DNA of 64,000 nt from Mycobacterium haemophilum DSM 44634 (GTDB lineage: Bacteria > Actinomycetota > Actinomycetes > Mycobacteriales > Mycobacteriaceae): NCBI RefSeq assembly GCF_000340435.2, contig NZ_CP011883.2:2526687-2590686 (forward strand), read 5' to 3'. Made by a program: the position numbers and the translations under genes. The notes below the pieces were generated by a model. It saw only the letters and a list, made by a program, of their open reading frames with translations. It was not told where the DNA came from and did not search any database. The first letter of the stretch is position 1. Every line of letters begins with the position of its first letter. Positions 15,474 through 24,589 of the stretch are shown here, piece by piece.

Positions 15474-16613
15474 TCAACGGCGCATGAACGGCGGCACGTC
15501 TACGTCGTCGTCATCGCCGCCGATACTCAGGGTCGCACCGTTGGTGTGCAACGGCACGCTGACCGCGTCGACAGGCTCGAACAACGTCGACGTGAGTGCG
15601 CCGGCCTTCGCCGACTCGATCCGGTGCGCGCCGCCAGTACTTCCCATCACGGGCGTGCGACCCGGTCCGCTGGCTTCAAAGCCCGCCGCGATCACGGTGA
15701 CTCGCACCTCGTCACCCAGTGAATCGTCGATGACGGTGCCGAAAATGATGTTGGCGTCTGGATGCGCGGCGTCCTGCACCAGCGAGGCTGCCTCGTTGAT
15801 CTCGAACAGGCCCAGGTCGCTGCCGCCGGCGATCGACATCAGCACGCCCTGCGCGCCCTCCATCGACGCTTCCAGCAGTGGGGAGTTGATGGCGATTTCG
15901 GCGGCCTTGAGCGACCGACCATCGCCGCGCGCCGAGCCGATGCCCATCAACGCGGTGCCCGCACCCGACATGATGCCCTTGACGTCGGCGAAGTCAACGT
16001 TGATCAGCCCGGGCGTGGTGATCAGGTCGGTGATACCTTGCACGCCGTTTAGCAGCACCTCGTCGGCGCTGCGGAACGCATCCATCAGGGATACCGCGGC
16101 ATCACCCATCTGCAGCAACCGATCGTTGGGGATCACGATGAGGGTGTCGCAACTCTCCCGCAACGCCGCGATGCCGTTCTCGGCCTGATTACTGCGCCGC
16201 TTACCCTCGAACGAGAACGGCCGCGTGACCACACCGACAGTCAACGCTCCCAGCTTGCGGGCGATGGCGGCGACGACGGGTGCCCCGCCGGTGCCGGTGC
16301 CCCCGCCTTCACCCGCGGTGACGAACACCATGTCCGCCCCGCGGAGCAGTTCTTCGATCTCGTCCTTGGCATCTTCAGCAGCCTTGCGCCCGACCTCCGG
16401 GTCCGCACCGGCGCCCAGACCCCGAGTGGAGTCGCGGCCGACATCGAGCTTCACGTCGGCGTCGCTCATCAACAACGCCTGCGCATCGGTGTTGATCGCG
16501 ATGAACTCCACGCCCTTGAGGCCCTGCTCGATCATCCGGTTGACGGCGTTGACGCCGCCGCCACCGATGCCCACAACCTTGATGACGGCAAGGTAATTAT
16601 GTGCGGGGGTCAT
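15474..16613 (-). CDS. ftsZ: Cell-division GTPase FtsZ
   Basis: 379 residues from the ATG at 16613, the length I remember for M. tuberculosis FtsZ. It forms the Z ring. The tubulin signature GGGTGTG lies at residues 103-109. GIGGGGVNAVNRM near residue 15 and the T7 synergy loop NVDFADVKGIMS are also present. The acidic DDDDVDVPPFMRR tail ends the protein and is where partners such as SepF and FtsW bind. A second ATG directly before (16616) would add one Met. The ribosome site GGAGG lies 9-12 bases upstream. Confidence 0.98.
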   Translation of the reverse strand: MTPAHNYLAVIKVVGIGGGGVNAVNRMIEQGLKGVEFIAINTDAQALLMSDADVKLDVGRDSTRGLGAGADPEVGRKAAEDAKDEIEELLRGADMVFVTAGEGGGTGTGGAPVVAAIARKLGALTVGVVTRPFSFEGKRRSNQAENGIAALRESCDTLIVIPNDRLLQMGDAAVSLMDAFRSADEVLLNGVQGITDLITTPGLINVDFADVKGIMSGAGTALMGIGSARGDGRSLKAAEIAINSPLLEASMEGAQGVLMSIAGGSDLGLFEINEAASLVQDAAHPDANIIFGTVIDDSLGDEVRVTVIAAGFEASGPGRTPVMGSTGGAHRIESAKAGALTSTLFEPVDAVSVPLHTNGATLSIGGDDDDVDVPPFMRR

Positions 16614-16797
16614 CATTCGTTTTCCTCCGTGGTGGGACTCGGTGTGTCCGCTTGGCAAACTCTCAACCTCAACCTTAGAGTTAGAGTTATGTCAAGTAAT
16701 TCCGCGTAACCAGAACCGTATGGGCAGGACGCGTGCTATCCACGCAGGCGCGCCGAGGTGCGGGGCGCTTTTTTGTGTGCGTCGGGCGCGGCGGGTA
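16614..16797 (-). promoter_or_regulatory. ftsQ-ftsZ intergenic leader
   Basis: 184 bases separate ftsQ from ftsZ, the longest gap between the mur/fts genes, so ftsZ very likely has its own promoter here, as reported for mycobacteria. GGAGGAAAACG is the ftsZ ribosome site. A TTGACA on the minus strand (16695-16690) could be a -35 box, but its -10 partner is poor. TTAGAG is tandemly repeated at 16675-16689. Confidence 0.4.
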
Positions 16798-17748
16798 CTA
16801 CTTCACGGTCGGCAAATCGGGGCTAGACACGTCGTATGTCCGCCCAGGCTGCGTCAATAGCGCGGCCAGCTTCTCGGCCTTCTCCTCGGCGCGGTCGGTG
16901 CTCCCCCAGATCACCGCCCGCCCGTCGGTCAGGGTGAGGGTGATCGACGACACCGACGGGGCTGCAATCCGGGCCACCTGACCTGCGACCTCGGGACGCA
17001 ACGCGAGCAATACCACCAACGCGGCCTTGGTCTCCGGGTCGGTGGGTCCGGGATTGCCGACATCGATATAGGGCAACGCCGGTGGCGGCGGCGCGGTCGC
17101 GAAGTCGACGCCGTCGCGGTCAAAAAGGTGCGGGCCATCGGGAAAGTCCTTCACCACCACGGGCACTCGCTCAACGATGGTGATCCGCAGCGCCGACGGG
17201 TATTGACGCTGTACCCGCGCGCTGGCTACTCGCCGGATCGCTGCTACCCGGTCGGCGACCTGGTTGGTATTGATCTGCAGGAGCGGTGTCCCAAGTCGCA
17301 CCCGGGCCGCATCGAGGACCTCTTCGCGGGTCACCGTCTCAATCCCGGTGACCACGACGTTGCGCGCCGACATCGCCGGCGTGAAATAGAGGACCAACCC
17401 GAGCCCGACCCCGGCGATACTCAAGATCACCGTGGCGAGCAGCATCTTCAGGCCCCGAACAACGCCGCGCGCAACCGGTTTGGGGGGGTTGGGCTCGTTA
17501 CTGATCTGCCCATGGATGCGGCGTTTGGCCTCGCGGCGGGCTTCTTCGATCGCGGTGGCGCGCGCCTGCGCGGCGCGGCGCTCAGCCCGCTCACGGCGGG
17601 CCCGTCGGCGCGGCCCCTCGAACTCGTCGTGGTCGCCCGGCGTTTGGTCGTCCTGCGCCCCGACGACCAGCGGCTCGGTGATCGAGCTGTCGGCGTCCGC
17701 GGAATCGGCCACCAGATCGGCCGGCACTCCCTCGTTCGGTTCGGTCAC
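16798..17748 (-). CDS. ftsQ: Cell-division protein FtsQ
   Basis: 316 residues. A long charged cytoplasmic N-terminus (about 1-100, Arg/Glu-rich) is followed by one membrane helix (about 101-125, LLATVILSIAGVGLGLVLYF), then a POTRA domain (AMSARNVVVTGIETVTREEV, then LLQINTNQVADRVAAIRRVA and the Arg-rich VQRQYPSALRITIVERVPV) and the FtsQ beta domain. It links FtsZ-level events to septal synthesis through FtsB/FtsL. Its ATG overlaps the murC stop by 4 bases (ATGA). Confidence 0.95.
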   Translation of the reverse strand: MTEPNEGVPADLVADSADADSSITEPLVVGAQDDQTPGDHDEFEGPRRRARRERAERRAAQARATAIEEARREAKRRIHGQISNEPNPPKPVARGVVRGLKMLLATVILSIAGVGLGLVLYFTPAMSARNVVVTGIETVTREEVLDAARVRLGTPLLQINTNQVADRVAAIRRVASARVQRQYPSALRITIVERVPVVVKDFPDGPHLFDRDGVDFATAPPPPALPYIDVGNPGPTDPETKAALVVLLALRPEVAGQVARIAAPSVSSITLTLTDGRAVIWGSTDRAEEKAEKLAALLTQPGRTYDVSSPDLPTVK

Positions 17749-19295
17749 CGCCCCACTCCCGGCCGGCCGGGCGCGCTGCGGTTGGCCCGAACCCGCAGCG
17801 CGGCAACGATCTCCGGCCCGAGCATGGTCACGTCGCCGGCACCCATCGTGACGATGACGTCGCCGGGGCCGGTCACCGCGGCGACCTCCGCGGCAACCGC
17901 CGAGAAGTCGGGTAGATAGCGCACCGGCACGCTGACATGCTCAGCAACACTAGCTCCGCTGACGCCAGCGAGCGGTTGTTCGCGGGCACCGTAGACGTCA
18001 AGGATGAACACCTCGTCGGCGGCATCCAGCGCACGACCAAATTCGCTGGCAAAAGCCTTGGTCCGCGAATATAGGTGGGGCTGAAACACCACGATGCAGC
18101 GACCGCCGCCGTTCTGCTCCAGCACCTTGCGGACCGCCGCCAGCGTCGCGCTGATCTCCGTTGGATGGTGGGCGTAGTCGTCGAACACCCGCACCAGCGA
18201 GTTCGGGGCGTGTCCGACTCCGCAGGTCCCGACCAGTTCGAAGCGGCGACGCACACCCTCGAAACCGGCCAGCCCGTCGAGCACCTCATCGGTCGACGCG
18301 CCAATCTCGATCGCCGCCAGCAACGCGCCTAGCGCATTGAGCGCCATGTGCCGCCCGGGTACCGATAGCCGCATCACCCGTGGGTTCGGTTCACCGGCCA
18401 ACTGGATGTGCGCGACCGCTCCGGTGCCCTGCTGCTCCCACGACACCAACCTGGCGGCCAAGGTCTCGCCCGGCCAGTCGTCGGAACCGTAGCGCAGCAC
18501 CCGAATTCCTAGTTCAGCCGTGCGCTGAGCTAGCGCCGCCGCGCCGGGGTCATCGGCGCACACCACGAGCGCTCCCCCGGGGGCCAGCCGTTCCACGAAA
18601 GAATCGAACACCCCGACATAAGCATCGGCACTGCCGTAGAAATCCAGGTGATCGGACTCAATGTTGGTGACCACCGCGACGTTGGGCGTGTATTCCAGCA
18701 GCGAGCCGTCGCTTTCGTCGGCCTCGGCGACGAAGCAGTCGCCGCTGCCGTGGTGAGCGTTGGTACCCGCCTCGCCAAGCTCACCGCCGACCGCGAAGGA
18801 TGGGTCGCGTCCGCAGTGCTGCAGGGCCACGATCAGCATGGAAGTGGTCGTCGTCTTGCCGTGTGTGCCGGTGACCATCAGCGTGGTGCGCCCGTCCATC
18901 AGCCTGGCCAACACGGCCGGTCGCAATATCACCGGAATGCCGCGCCGCCGGGCTTCGACCAGCTCAGGGTTGGTCTTGGGGATGGCGGCGTGGGTGGTGA
19001 TGACCGCGGTAGCGCCGCCGGGCAGCAGATCCAGCGATGACGCGTCATGTCCGATGCGGATCAGCGCGCCACGTGCCCGCAGCGCGTGCACACCGCGCGA
19101 CTCCTTGGCATCTGAGCCAGACACCAGCCCGCCGCGGTCCAGCAGGATGCGGGCGATGCCCGACATCCCGGCTCCCCCAATGCCCACCATGTGCACCCTG
19201 CGTAGCTCAGGAGGCAGCTCGGGCGGCAACTGCTCGCGGGTCAAGCGCCGCTCCTCCTCATCGCTTCGCTCTGCATCGTCGCCGGCGCGGGTCAC
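17745..19295 (-). CDS. murC: UDP-N-acetylmuramate--L-alanine ligase MurC
   Basis: 516 residues. It adds L-Ala to UDP-MurNAc (UDP-MurNGlyc in mycobacteria). Rossmann-like N-terminal motif HMVGIGGAGMSGIA near 35-48, ATP loop GTHGKT at 143-148, EADESDGS and IESDHLDFYG in the central domain, DDYAHHPTEI in the C-terminal domain. The GTG start at 19295 has GGAGGG 5 bases upstream and overlaps the murG stop (GTGA). This adds about 20 residues compared with the M. tuberculosis protein I remember (starting near EQLPPEL). Confidence 0.96.
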   Translation of the reverse strand: MTRAGDDAERSDEEERRLTREQLPPELPPELRRVHMVGIGGAGMSGIARILLDRGGLVSGSDAKESRGVHALRARGALIRIGHDASSLDLLPGGATAVITTHAAIPKTNPELVEARRRGIPVILRPAVLARLMDGRTTLMVTGTHGKTTTTSMLIVALQHCGRDPSFAVGGELGEAGTNAHHGSGDCFVAEADESDGSLLEYTPNVAVVTNIESDHLDFYGSADAYVGVFDSFVERLAPGGALVVCADDPGAAALAQRTAELGIRVLRYGSDDWPGETLAARLVSWEQQGTGAVAHIQLAGEPNPRVMRLSVPGRHMALNALGALLAAIEIGASTDEVLDGLAGFEGVRRRFELVGTCGVGHAPNSLVRVFDDYAHHPTEISATLAAVRKVLEQNGGGRCIVVFQPHLYSRTKAFASEFGRALDAADEVFILDVYGAREQPLAGVSGASVAEHVSVPVRYLPDFSAVAAEVAAVTGPGDVIVTMGAGDVTMLGPEIVAALRVRANRSAPGRPGVGR

Positions 19296-20470
19296 GGTTT
19301 CCCTCCAGCCGACCGGGCCCGTCGCGCGATGTCCAACGCGGCCTCCGCGACCTGACGCGCGGCATCACGATGTCCCACTCGCGCGGCGGCCGCCGTCATC
19401 GCCGCCAAGCGCGCCGGGTCGGTGAGCAGCCCGGCGACTTGCCGCGCCACCAGGCCCGGCGTCAAGTCGGCGTCGGCGACCACCATGCCGCCACCGGCGT
19501 TGACCACCGGCAGCGCGTTGAGCCGTTGCTCACCATTGCCGATTGGCAGCGGCACGTAGATGGCCGGCAAGCCGACGGCCGACACTTCGGCGACCGTCAT
19601 TGCCCCGGACCGACACATCACCAGGTCGGCGGCGGCGTACGCCAGGTCCATTCGGTCAAGGTAGGGCACCGCGACGTACGGCGGCTCACCGTGCGCAGAT
19701 GAGCGCAGCTCGAGGGTGTTCTTGGGTCCGTGAGCATGCAGCACCGCCACTCCCGCCGCGGCCAAGTCCGCGGCGGCACCGGCGACCGCCCGATTCAACG
19801 AGGCTGCACCCTGGGAACCACCGAACACCAGCAACACCCGCGCATCGTCGGCGAAGCCAAAGTGCTTGCGGGCGTCGGCCCGCAATGCCGCGCGGTCCAA
19901 CATGGTGATGGCCGCGCGGATCGGCACTCCGACCACCTCGGCACCACGTAGCCCGGAGTCGGGTACTGCTGAGAGCACCCGGTCAGCGGTGCGCGCACCG
20001 ACACGATTGGCGATGCCAGCCCGGGCGTTGGCTTCGTGGACCACCACCGGGATACGACGCCGCAACCTGGGGATACCGCGCGCGGCGAGGTACGCCGGCA
20101 GTGCCACGTACCCACCGAAACCCACCACCACGTGGGCCTCGACGACGTCGAGCACCGCGCGGGTCTCTCGGATGGCACGCCACACTCGTGGCGGGAGCCG
20201 GGCCAGGTCGCCGGTGGGCTTACGCGGCAATGGCACCGGCGTGATCAACTCGAGGTGGTAGCCGCGCTCGGGCACCAACCTGGTCTCCAGCCCACGCCGA
20301 GTGCCCAACGCGGTGATCCGGACCTGCGGATCCAGCGCGCGCAGTGCGTCGGCGACGGCCATCGCGGGCTCCACATGGCCGGCGGTACCGCCGCCCGCCA
20401 ACACGACCGACAAGATGGACGAGGGGCTGCCCTCCAGCCCGCCGGCCGGCTCCCTGACCGAGTCGTTCAC
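19292..20470 (-). CDS. murG: Lipid II synthase MurG (GlcNAc transferase)
   Basis: 392 residues, GT28 family. The N-terminal loop GGGTAGH is at residues 26-32. VVGFGGYVALP and VVHEANARAGIANR are present in the acceptor domain, and VFGGSQGAASLNRAV, then MCRSGAMTVAEVSAVGLPA and NGEQRLNA in the UDP-GlcNAc domain. It transfers GlcNAc to lipid I on the cytoplasmic membrane face. The GTG start overlaps the ftsW stop (GTGA). Confidence 0.97.
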   Translation of the reverse strand: MNDSVREPAGGLEGSPSSILSVVLAGGGTAGHVEPAMAVADALRALDPQVRITALGTRRGLETRLVPERGYHLELITPVPLPRKPTGDLARLPPRVWRAIRETRAVLDVVEAHVVVGFGGYVALPAYLAARGIPRLRRRIPVVVHEANARAGIANRVGARTADRVLSAVPDSGLRGAEVVGVPIRAAITMLDRAALRADARKHFGFADDARVLLVFGGSQGAASLNRAVAGAAADLAAAGVAVLHAHGPKNTLELRSSAHGEPPYVAVPYLDRMDLAYAAADLVMCRSGAMTVAEVSAVGLPAIYVPLPIGNGEQRLNALPVVNAGGGMVVADADLTPGLVARQVAGLLTDPARLAAMTAAAARVGHRDAARQVAEAALDIARRARSAGGKP

Positions 20471-22005
20471 CCGTAACGCTGACCTTCCAATGCGCGAACG
20501 CGCGGTGTGTGACGTTGACCTGCGCGCAGCTGATCAGCTCTATGATGCCTCGATCGGTGCGCCGGCCGATCAGCCACTCGGGGGAATGCCGGCCGCAGCG
20601 GCTGGTCCGGCTCCCGGGGGGCTTTGCGGGCGGGCTTTCCGGCGGGCTTGCGGCGGTCGCGGAACGTCTCCGCCCGGGGCGGCAGATACGGCACCGGCAG
20701 CGGCAGCCGTAGCAGCTGGTTCACCTTATCGTCGCGCCCGGCCCGCAGCGCGGCCACCGCCTCTGGCTCATGGCGAGCCGCGTTGGCCATAATGCCAATC
20801 ATGAACAGTGTTGCAGCCGTGGATGTTCCGCCGGCAGAGATGAGGGGCAGCTGTAGACCGGTCACCGGCAGCACCCCGATCACATAGCCGATATTGATAA
20901 ACGCCTGGCCCAGCACCCACATCGTGGTGGTGGCGGTCAGCAGCCGCAGAAAAGGGTCGGCCGACCGCCGCGCGATCCGCATCCCGGTGTAGGCGAACAG
21001 CCCGAAAAGTCCCAGCAGCCCCAACGCGCCAACCAGGCCGAGTTCCTCGCCGATGATCGCGAAAATGAAGTCGTTGTGCGCGTTGGGCAGATAGTTCCAC
21101 TTGGCGACGCCCTGGCCAAGACCGTCGCCGAAGATGCCGCCGTGGGCCAGCGCGAACTTTGCCTGCCGAGCCTGGTAGCCGGTGTCTTGAGGATCAGTTT
21201 CGGGGTTCATCCAGGACCGCACCCGGTCTGACCGATAACCCGCGGACACCGCCAGGATCGCTCCCGAAATAAAGACCGCGAACAGCGATGTGATGAAGAC
21301 GCGCAGCGGCAGCCCGGCATACCAGAGCAGAGCCAAAAGGATGATGCCCAGCGACACCGTCTGTCCGAGGTCCGGCTGAGCCACGATCAGCCCCAGCGCG
21401 ATGACCGCGGCCGGCACCAACGGAATCAGCATCTCGCGCAGCGACGCCCGTTCCATCCGGCGGGCAGCCAGCAGATGGGCACCCCAGATGGCGAACGCAA
21501 TCTTGGCCAGCTCGGAAGGCTGCATCGAAAGGCCCGCGATCACAAACCACTTCCGCGACCCGTTGGCGAGATTGCCAATTCCCGGAATGAGCACCAACAC
21601 CAGCAAAATGATGGTGATGACATAACCGGAGAATGCAATGCGCCGGAGGAACCGCACCGACATCCGCATTGAGCAATAGCCGCCGATAAGGCCGATGACC
21701 GTCCACAAGACCTGTTTGCCGAAAATGATCCAAGCCGATCCGTCGTCGCCGTAGGACCGCACACCCGAGGCCGACAGCACCATAATCAGACCCAGTGTCG
21801 TCAGCAATCCAGCCACAGCGATGATTAGGTGAAACGAGGTCATCGGCCGGCCCAGCCAGGCACCGAACCGGGCTCGGGGGCCGCGCGCTCCGGCCTCCGG
21901 AGAACCAGCCTGTTTGGCCTTCGCTTCGGATGCTTCGGCGGTCTCGTTGTGTTCCTGGTCCCGGCCCTTATCCCGACCCAGCAACCGGGTCAGCGTGTTA
22001 CCCAC
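20467..22005 (-). CDS. ftsW: Septal peptidoglycan polymerase FtsW (SEDS family)
   Basis: 512 residues, about ten membrane helices between residues ~55 and ~420. SEDS landmarks: NGSRKWFVIAGLSMQPSELAK (cytoplasmic-side motif), QPDLGQTVSLGI, WNYLPNAHNDFIFAIIGEEL (catalytic Asp region) and LPLISAGGTSTAAT. It polymerises lipid II together with PbpB. The C-terminal ~90 residues form a basic, Pro/Arg-rich cytoplasmic tail, which in mycobacteria contacts FtsZ. The GTG start lies 6 bases after murD. Confidence 0.96.
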   Translation of the reverse strand: MGNTLTRLLGRDKGRDQEHNETAEASEAKAKQAGSPEAGARGPRARFGAWLGRPMTSFHLIIAVAGLLTTLGLIMVLSASGVRSYGDDGSAWIIFGKQVLWTVIGLIGGYCSMRMSVRFLRRIAFSGYVITIILLVLVLIPGIGNLANGSRKWFVIAGLSMQPSELAKIAFAIWGAHLLAARRMERASLREMLIPLVPAAVIALGLIVAQPDLGQTVSLGIILLALLWYAGLPLRVFITSLFAVFISGAILAVSAGYRSDRVRSWMNPETDPQDTGYQARQAKFALAHGGIFGDGLGQGVAKWNYLPNAHNDFIFAIIGEELGLVGALGLLGLFGLFAYTGMRIARRSADPFLRLLTATTTMWVLGQAFINIGYVIGVLPVTGLQLPLISAGGTSTAATLFMIGIMANAARHEPEAVAALRAGRDDKVNQLLRLPLPVPYLPPRAETFRDRRKPAGKPARKAPREPDQPLRPAFPRVADRPAHRSRHHRADQLRAGQRHTPRVRALEGQRYG

Positions 22006-22011
22006 GCCCGC

Positions 22012-23520
22012 CTACCGGATCACCGCGCGTACGGCGGCCCCGAATGTGTCACCGCGGTCGGCGTAACCGCTGAATTGGTCGAATGACGCGCCGGCCGGCG
22101 CCAGCAGTACGGTGTCACCGGGTTGGGCTAAGTCCCGGGCCGCCGCCACGGCCGCAGCCATCACGCGAGTGCCGATAGTCCCGCCAACATCATCAACTTT
22201 TGTCACATCAGTACCAGAAACCACAGCAGCCGCATGCATACCAGCATCCTCGCCTGTCACAACCTGGACGACGGGGACATCGGGCGCGTGTCGTGATAAC
22301 GCCTCGGCAACCATCGCGCGATCTCGGCCGATCAGCACCGCGCCGACCAACCGAGGCGCCATGCGCGCAACCTCCGCATCGACGGATGCGCCCTTGAGTA
22401 GGCCACCGGCCACCCACACCACACGCGGATAGGCCAAAACCGAGGCGAGGGCCGCGTGCGGGTTGGTGGCCTTGGAGTCGTCAACGTAGCTGATCCCGTC
22501 GGCGACGGCCACCACCTCCGCCCGATGCCGGCCCAGCCGAAACGCTGCGACCGCGTCGGCGATCGCGCGAGCCCCCACACCGATGCTGCGGGCCAACGCC
22601 GCGGCGGCCAGCGCGTCAAGGACTCCGACCGGGCCCGGCACCGGTATCGATGCGACCGGCATCAAGACCAGGTCGTCAGCAAACGCGCGATCCACGAGAT
22701 AACCGTCGCGCACCCCGAGCTCGCCGACGGCTGGTTCGCCGAGCCGGAAGCCGATCCGTACCGGCGCTGCCGCGGCGTCCAGCAGCGCCGCCGCCCGGCT
22801 GTCATCCAGCCCGACCACCGCCACCCGGCCGGTCAGCACCTGGGCCTTGGTCCTGGTGTACTCGGCCATTGTCGAATGCCAGTCCAGGTGGTCTTCGGCG
22901 ATGTTGAGCACCACGCCGGCCTCTGGCCGCAGCGAGGGCGCCCAGTGCAGCTGAAAGCTGGACAGCTCGACGGCCAAAACCTCCGAGGGCGCTGAGGGCT
23001 GGGCGGACTCGGTTAAGACATCCAGCACCGGGCTGCCGATGTTGCCGCACAGCAGGCTACGCCGGCCACCTGCCGTCAACATCGCGTGCAGCATCGACGT
23101 CGTCGTTGTTTTGCCGTTCGTACCGGTCACCACGAGCCAGCGACGTGGCGGCCCGTAGTAGCCCGCGGCGTCGAGCCGCCAAGCCAACTCCACATCCCCC
23201 CAGATGGGCACTCCCGCCGCCGACGCGGCGACCAGCACGGGGGTGCTCGGCGCGAAGCCTGGGCTGGTGATCACCAGGGCGTAATTTTTTTCCCCCTCGA
23301 CCATCTGCTGTGTGGCGGTAGCTGCGCTCACGGTCGCCACCCCGCTGTTGGCGTATTGCTGCAGGGCCGCCGGGTCGTCGTCACACAGCGTTGCCACCGC
23401 ACCAAAACGGGTCAGCGCCGCCAGCACCGCCCGGCCGGTCACCCCGGCACCAGCTACCAATACGGGCGCGCCCGGTACTAAGACATCAAGCCCGTCGGGC
23501 CTAAGCACGTCAGGCGCCAA
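22012..23520 (-). CDS. murD: UDP-N-acetylmuramoyl-L-alanine--D-glutamate ligase MurD
   Basis: 502 residues. ATP loop VTGTNGKTTTT at 132-142. Further Mur ligase landmarks: VELSSFQLHWAPSLRPEAGV, LNIAEDHLDWH, YVDDSKATNPHA and LAPAGASFDQF. It adds D-Glu to UDP-MurNAc-L-Ala. The start is a TTG at 23520, overlapping mraY by 11 bases; a GTG at 23508 is also possible. The N-terminal ~15 residues differ from the M. tuberculosis protein I remember, so the start is the least certain part. Confidence 0.95.
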   Translation of the reverse strand: MAPDVLRPDGLDVLVPGAPVLVAGAGVTGRAVLAALTRFGAVATLCDDDPAALQQYANSGVATVSAATATQQMVEGEKNYALVITSPGFAPSTPVLVAASAAGVPIWGDVELAWRLDAAGYYGPPRRWLVVTGTNGKTTTTSMLHAMLTAGGRRSLLCGNIGSPVLDVLTESAQPSAPSEVLAVELSSFQLHWAPSLRPEAGVVLNIAEDHLDWHSTMAEYTRTKAQVLTGRVAVVGLDDSRAAALLDAAAAPVRIGFRLGEPAVGELGVRDGYLVDRAFADDLVLMPVASIPVPGPVGVLDALAAAALARSIGVGARAIADAVAAFRLGRHRAEVVAVADGISYVDDSKATNPHAALASVLAYPRVVWVAGGLLKGASVDAEVARMAPRLVGAVLIGRDRAMVAEALSRHAPDVPVVQVVTGEDAGMHAAAVVSGTDVTKVDDVGGTIGTRVMAAAVAAARDLAQPGDTVLLAPAGASFDQFSGYADRGDTFGAAVRAVIR

Positions 23521-24589
23521 TGGTGGCTAACCACTCTCCGTAGAACAGGGCCACGCCCAGACCGCAGGTGATTGCCGTGAGCAGCCAAAAACGAATGATC
23601 ACCGTGGTTTCGGCCCAACCGACCAACTCGAAATGATGGTGGAACGGCGCCATCCGGAACACCCGGCGGCCGGTGGTACGGAAGGCCAGGATCTGCACGA
23701 CAACCGAGGTGATTTCGGCAACGAACAGCGAACCCAGCACGACCGCGAGAATTTCGGTGCGGCTGGTGACCGACAAGCCGGCGATCACGCCGCCCAACGC
23801 GAGGGACCCGGTATCGCCCATGAAGATCTTGGCCGGTGCGGCATTCCACCACAAAAACCCGATACACGCGCCCGCCGTCGCGGCCGCGATCAGCGCCAGG
23901 TCCAGCGGGTCGCGCACGTTGTAGCAGCCCAAGCCCGGCGCCGTCACGCACGCATTGCGGTATTGCCAAAAGGTGATCAAAACATAGGCGGCGGTGACCA
24001 TCGCCATGCTGCCAGCGGCCAGCCCGTCTAAACCATCGGTGAAGTTGACCGCGTTTGACCAGGCGCTGACGATGACCACGCAGAACAGCACGAACAACGC
24101 CGGCGCCAAGGTGACGGTCGCGATCTCGCGCACGTAGGACAGATCCGCGCTGGCCGGTGTCAAACCGGCGCCATTGCCGAACTGCAACACCAGCACCCCG
24201 AACAGCACCGCGGCGGTGATCTGCCCGACCGTCTTGGCGGTCTTGTTCAACCCGAGGTTGCGCGACCTGCGGATCTTGATCAGGTCATCGAGGAATCCGA
24301 CGCCGCCCAGCGCGGTGGCCAGGCCCAGCACCAGCAGACCCGACGCCGACACGCCTTCACCGTCGAACGCCAAGCCGGCCAGATGAGTGCCCAGGTAGCC
24401 GGCCCAGATGCCGGCCACAATGGCGACACCGCCCATCGACGGGGTGCCGCGTTTGGTGTGGTGGCTGGGTGGGCCGTCGGCACGGATTTCATGGCCGAAG
24501 CCCTGCCTGGTGAACAGCCGGATCAGCGCTGGGGTCAACAGGATGGACACGGCCAGCGCGACGGCGACGGCGACGAGGATCTGTCTCAT
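23510..24589 (-). CDS. mraY: Phospho-MurNAc-pentapeptide transferase MraY (MurX)
   Basis: 359 residues, ten predicted membrane helices, the length I recall for M. tuberculosis MurX. Catalytic and uridine-site motifs: GTPSMGGVAIV near 48-58, FLDDLIKI with the Asp pair, NAVNFTDGLDGLAAG, FMGDTGSLALGG and APFHHHFELVGW. It makes lipid I by transfer to decaprenyl phosphate. The ATG overlaps the murF stop (ATGA). Confidence 0.97.
   Translation of the reverse strand: MRQILVAVAVALAVSILLTPALIRLFTRQGFGHEIRADGPPSHHTKRGTPSMGGVAIVAGIWAGYLGTHLAGLAFDGEGVSASGLLVLGLATALGGVGFLDDLIKIRRSRNLGLNKTAKTVGQITAAVLFGVLVLQFGNGAGLTPASADLSYVREIATVTLAPALFVLFCVVIVSAWSNAVNFTDGLDGLAAGSMAMVTAAYVLITFWQYRNACVTAPGLGCYNVRDPLDLALIAAATAGACIGFLWWNAAPAKIFMGDTGSLALGGVIAGLSVTSRTEILAVVLGSLFVAEITSVVVQILAFRTTGRRVFRMAPFHHHFELVGWAETTVIIRFWLLTAITCGLGVALFYGEWLATIGA

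Noticed and set aside
14950..16188. Long plus-strand open frame (412 codons) opposite ftsZ and the yfiH-like gene
   Set aside because: Its Ser/Pro/Arg/Thr-rich translation has no domain and simply mirrors the codon bias of the real minus-strand genes.
16740..16790. GC-rich hairpin followed by TTTTTT on the plus strand between ftsQ and ftsZ
   Set aside because: It points against the direction of the operon and no plus-strand gene ends there; the stem also has a mismatch.
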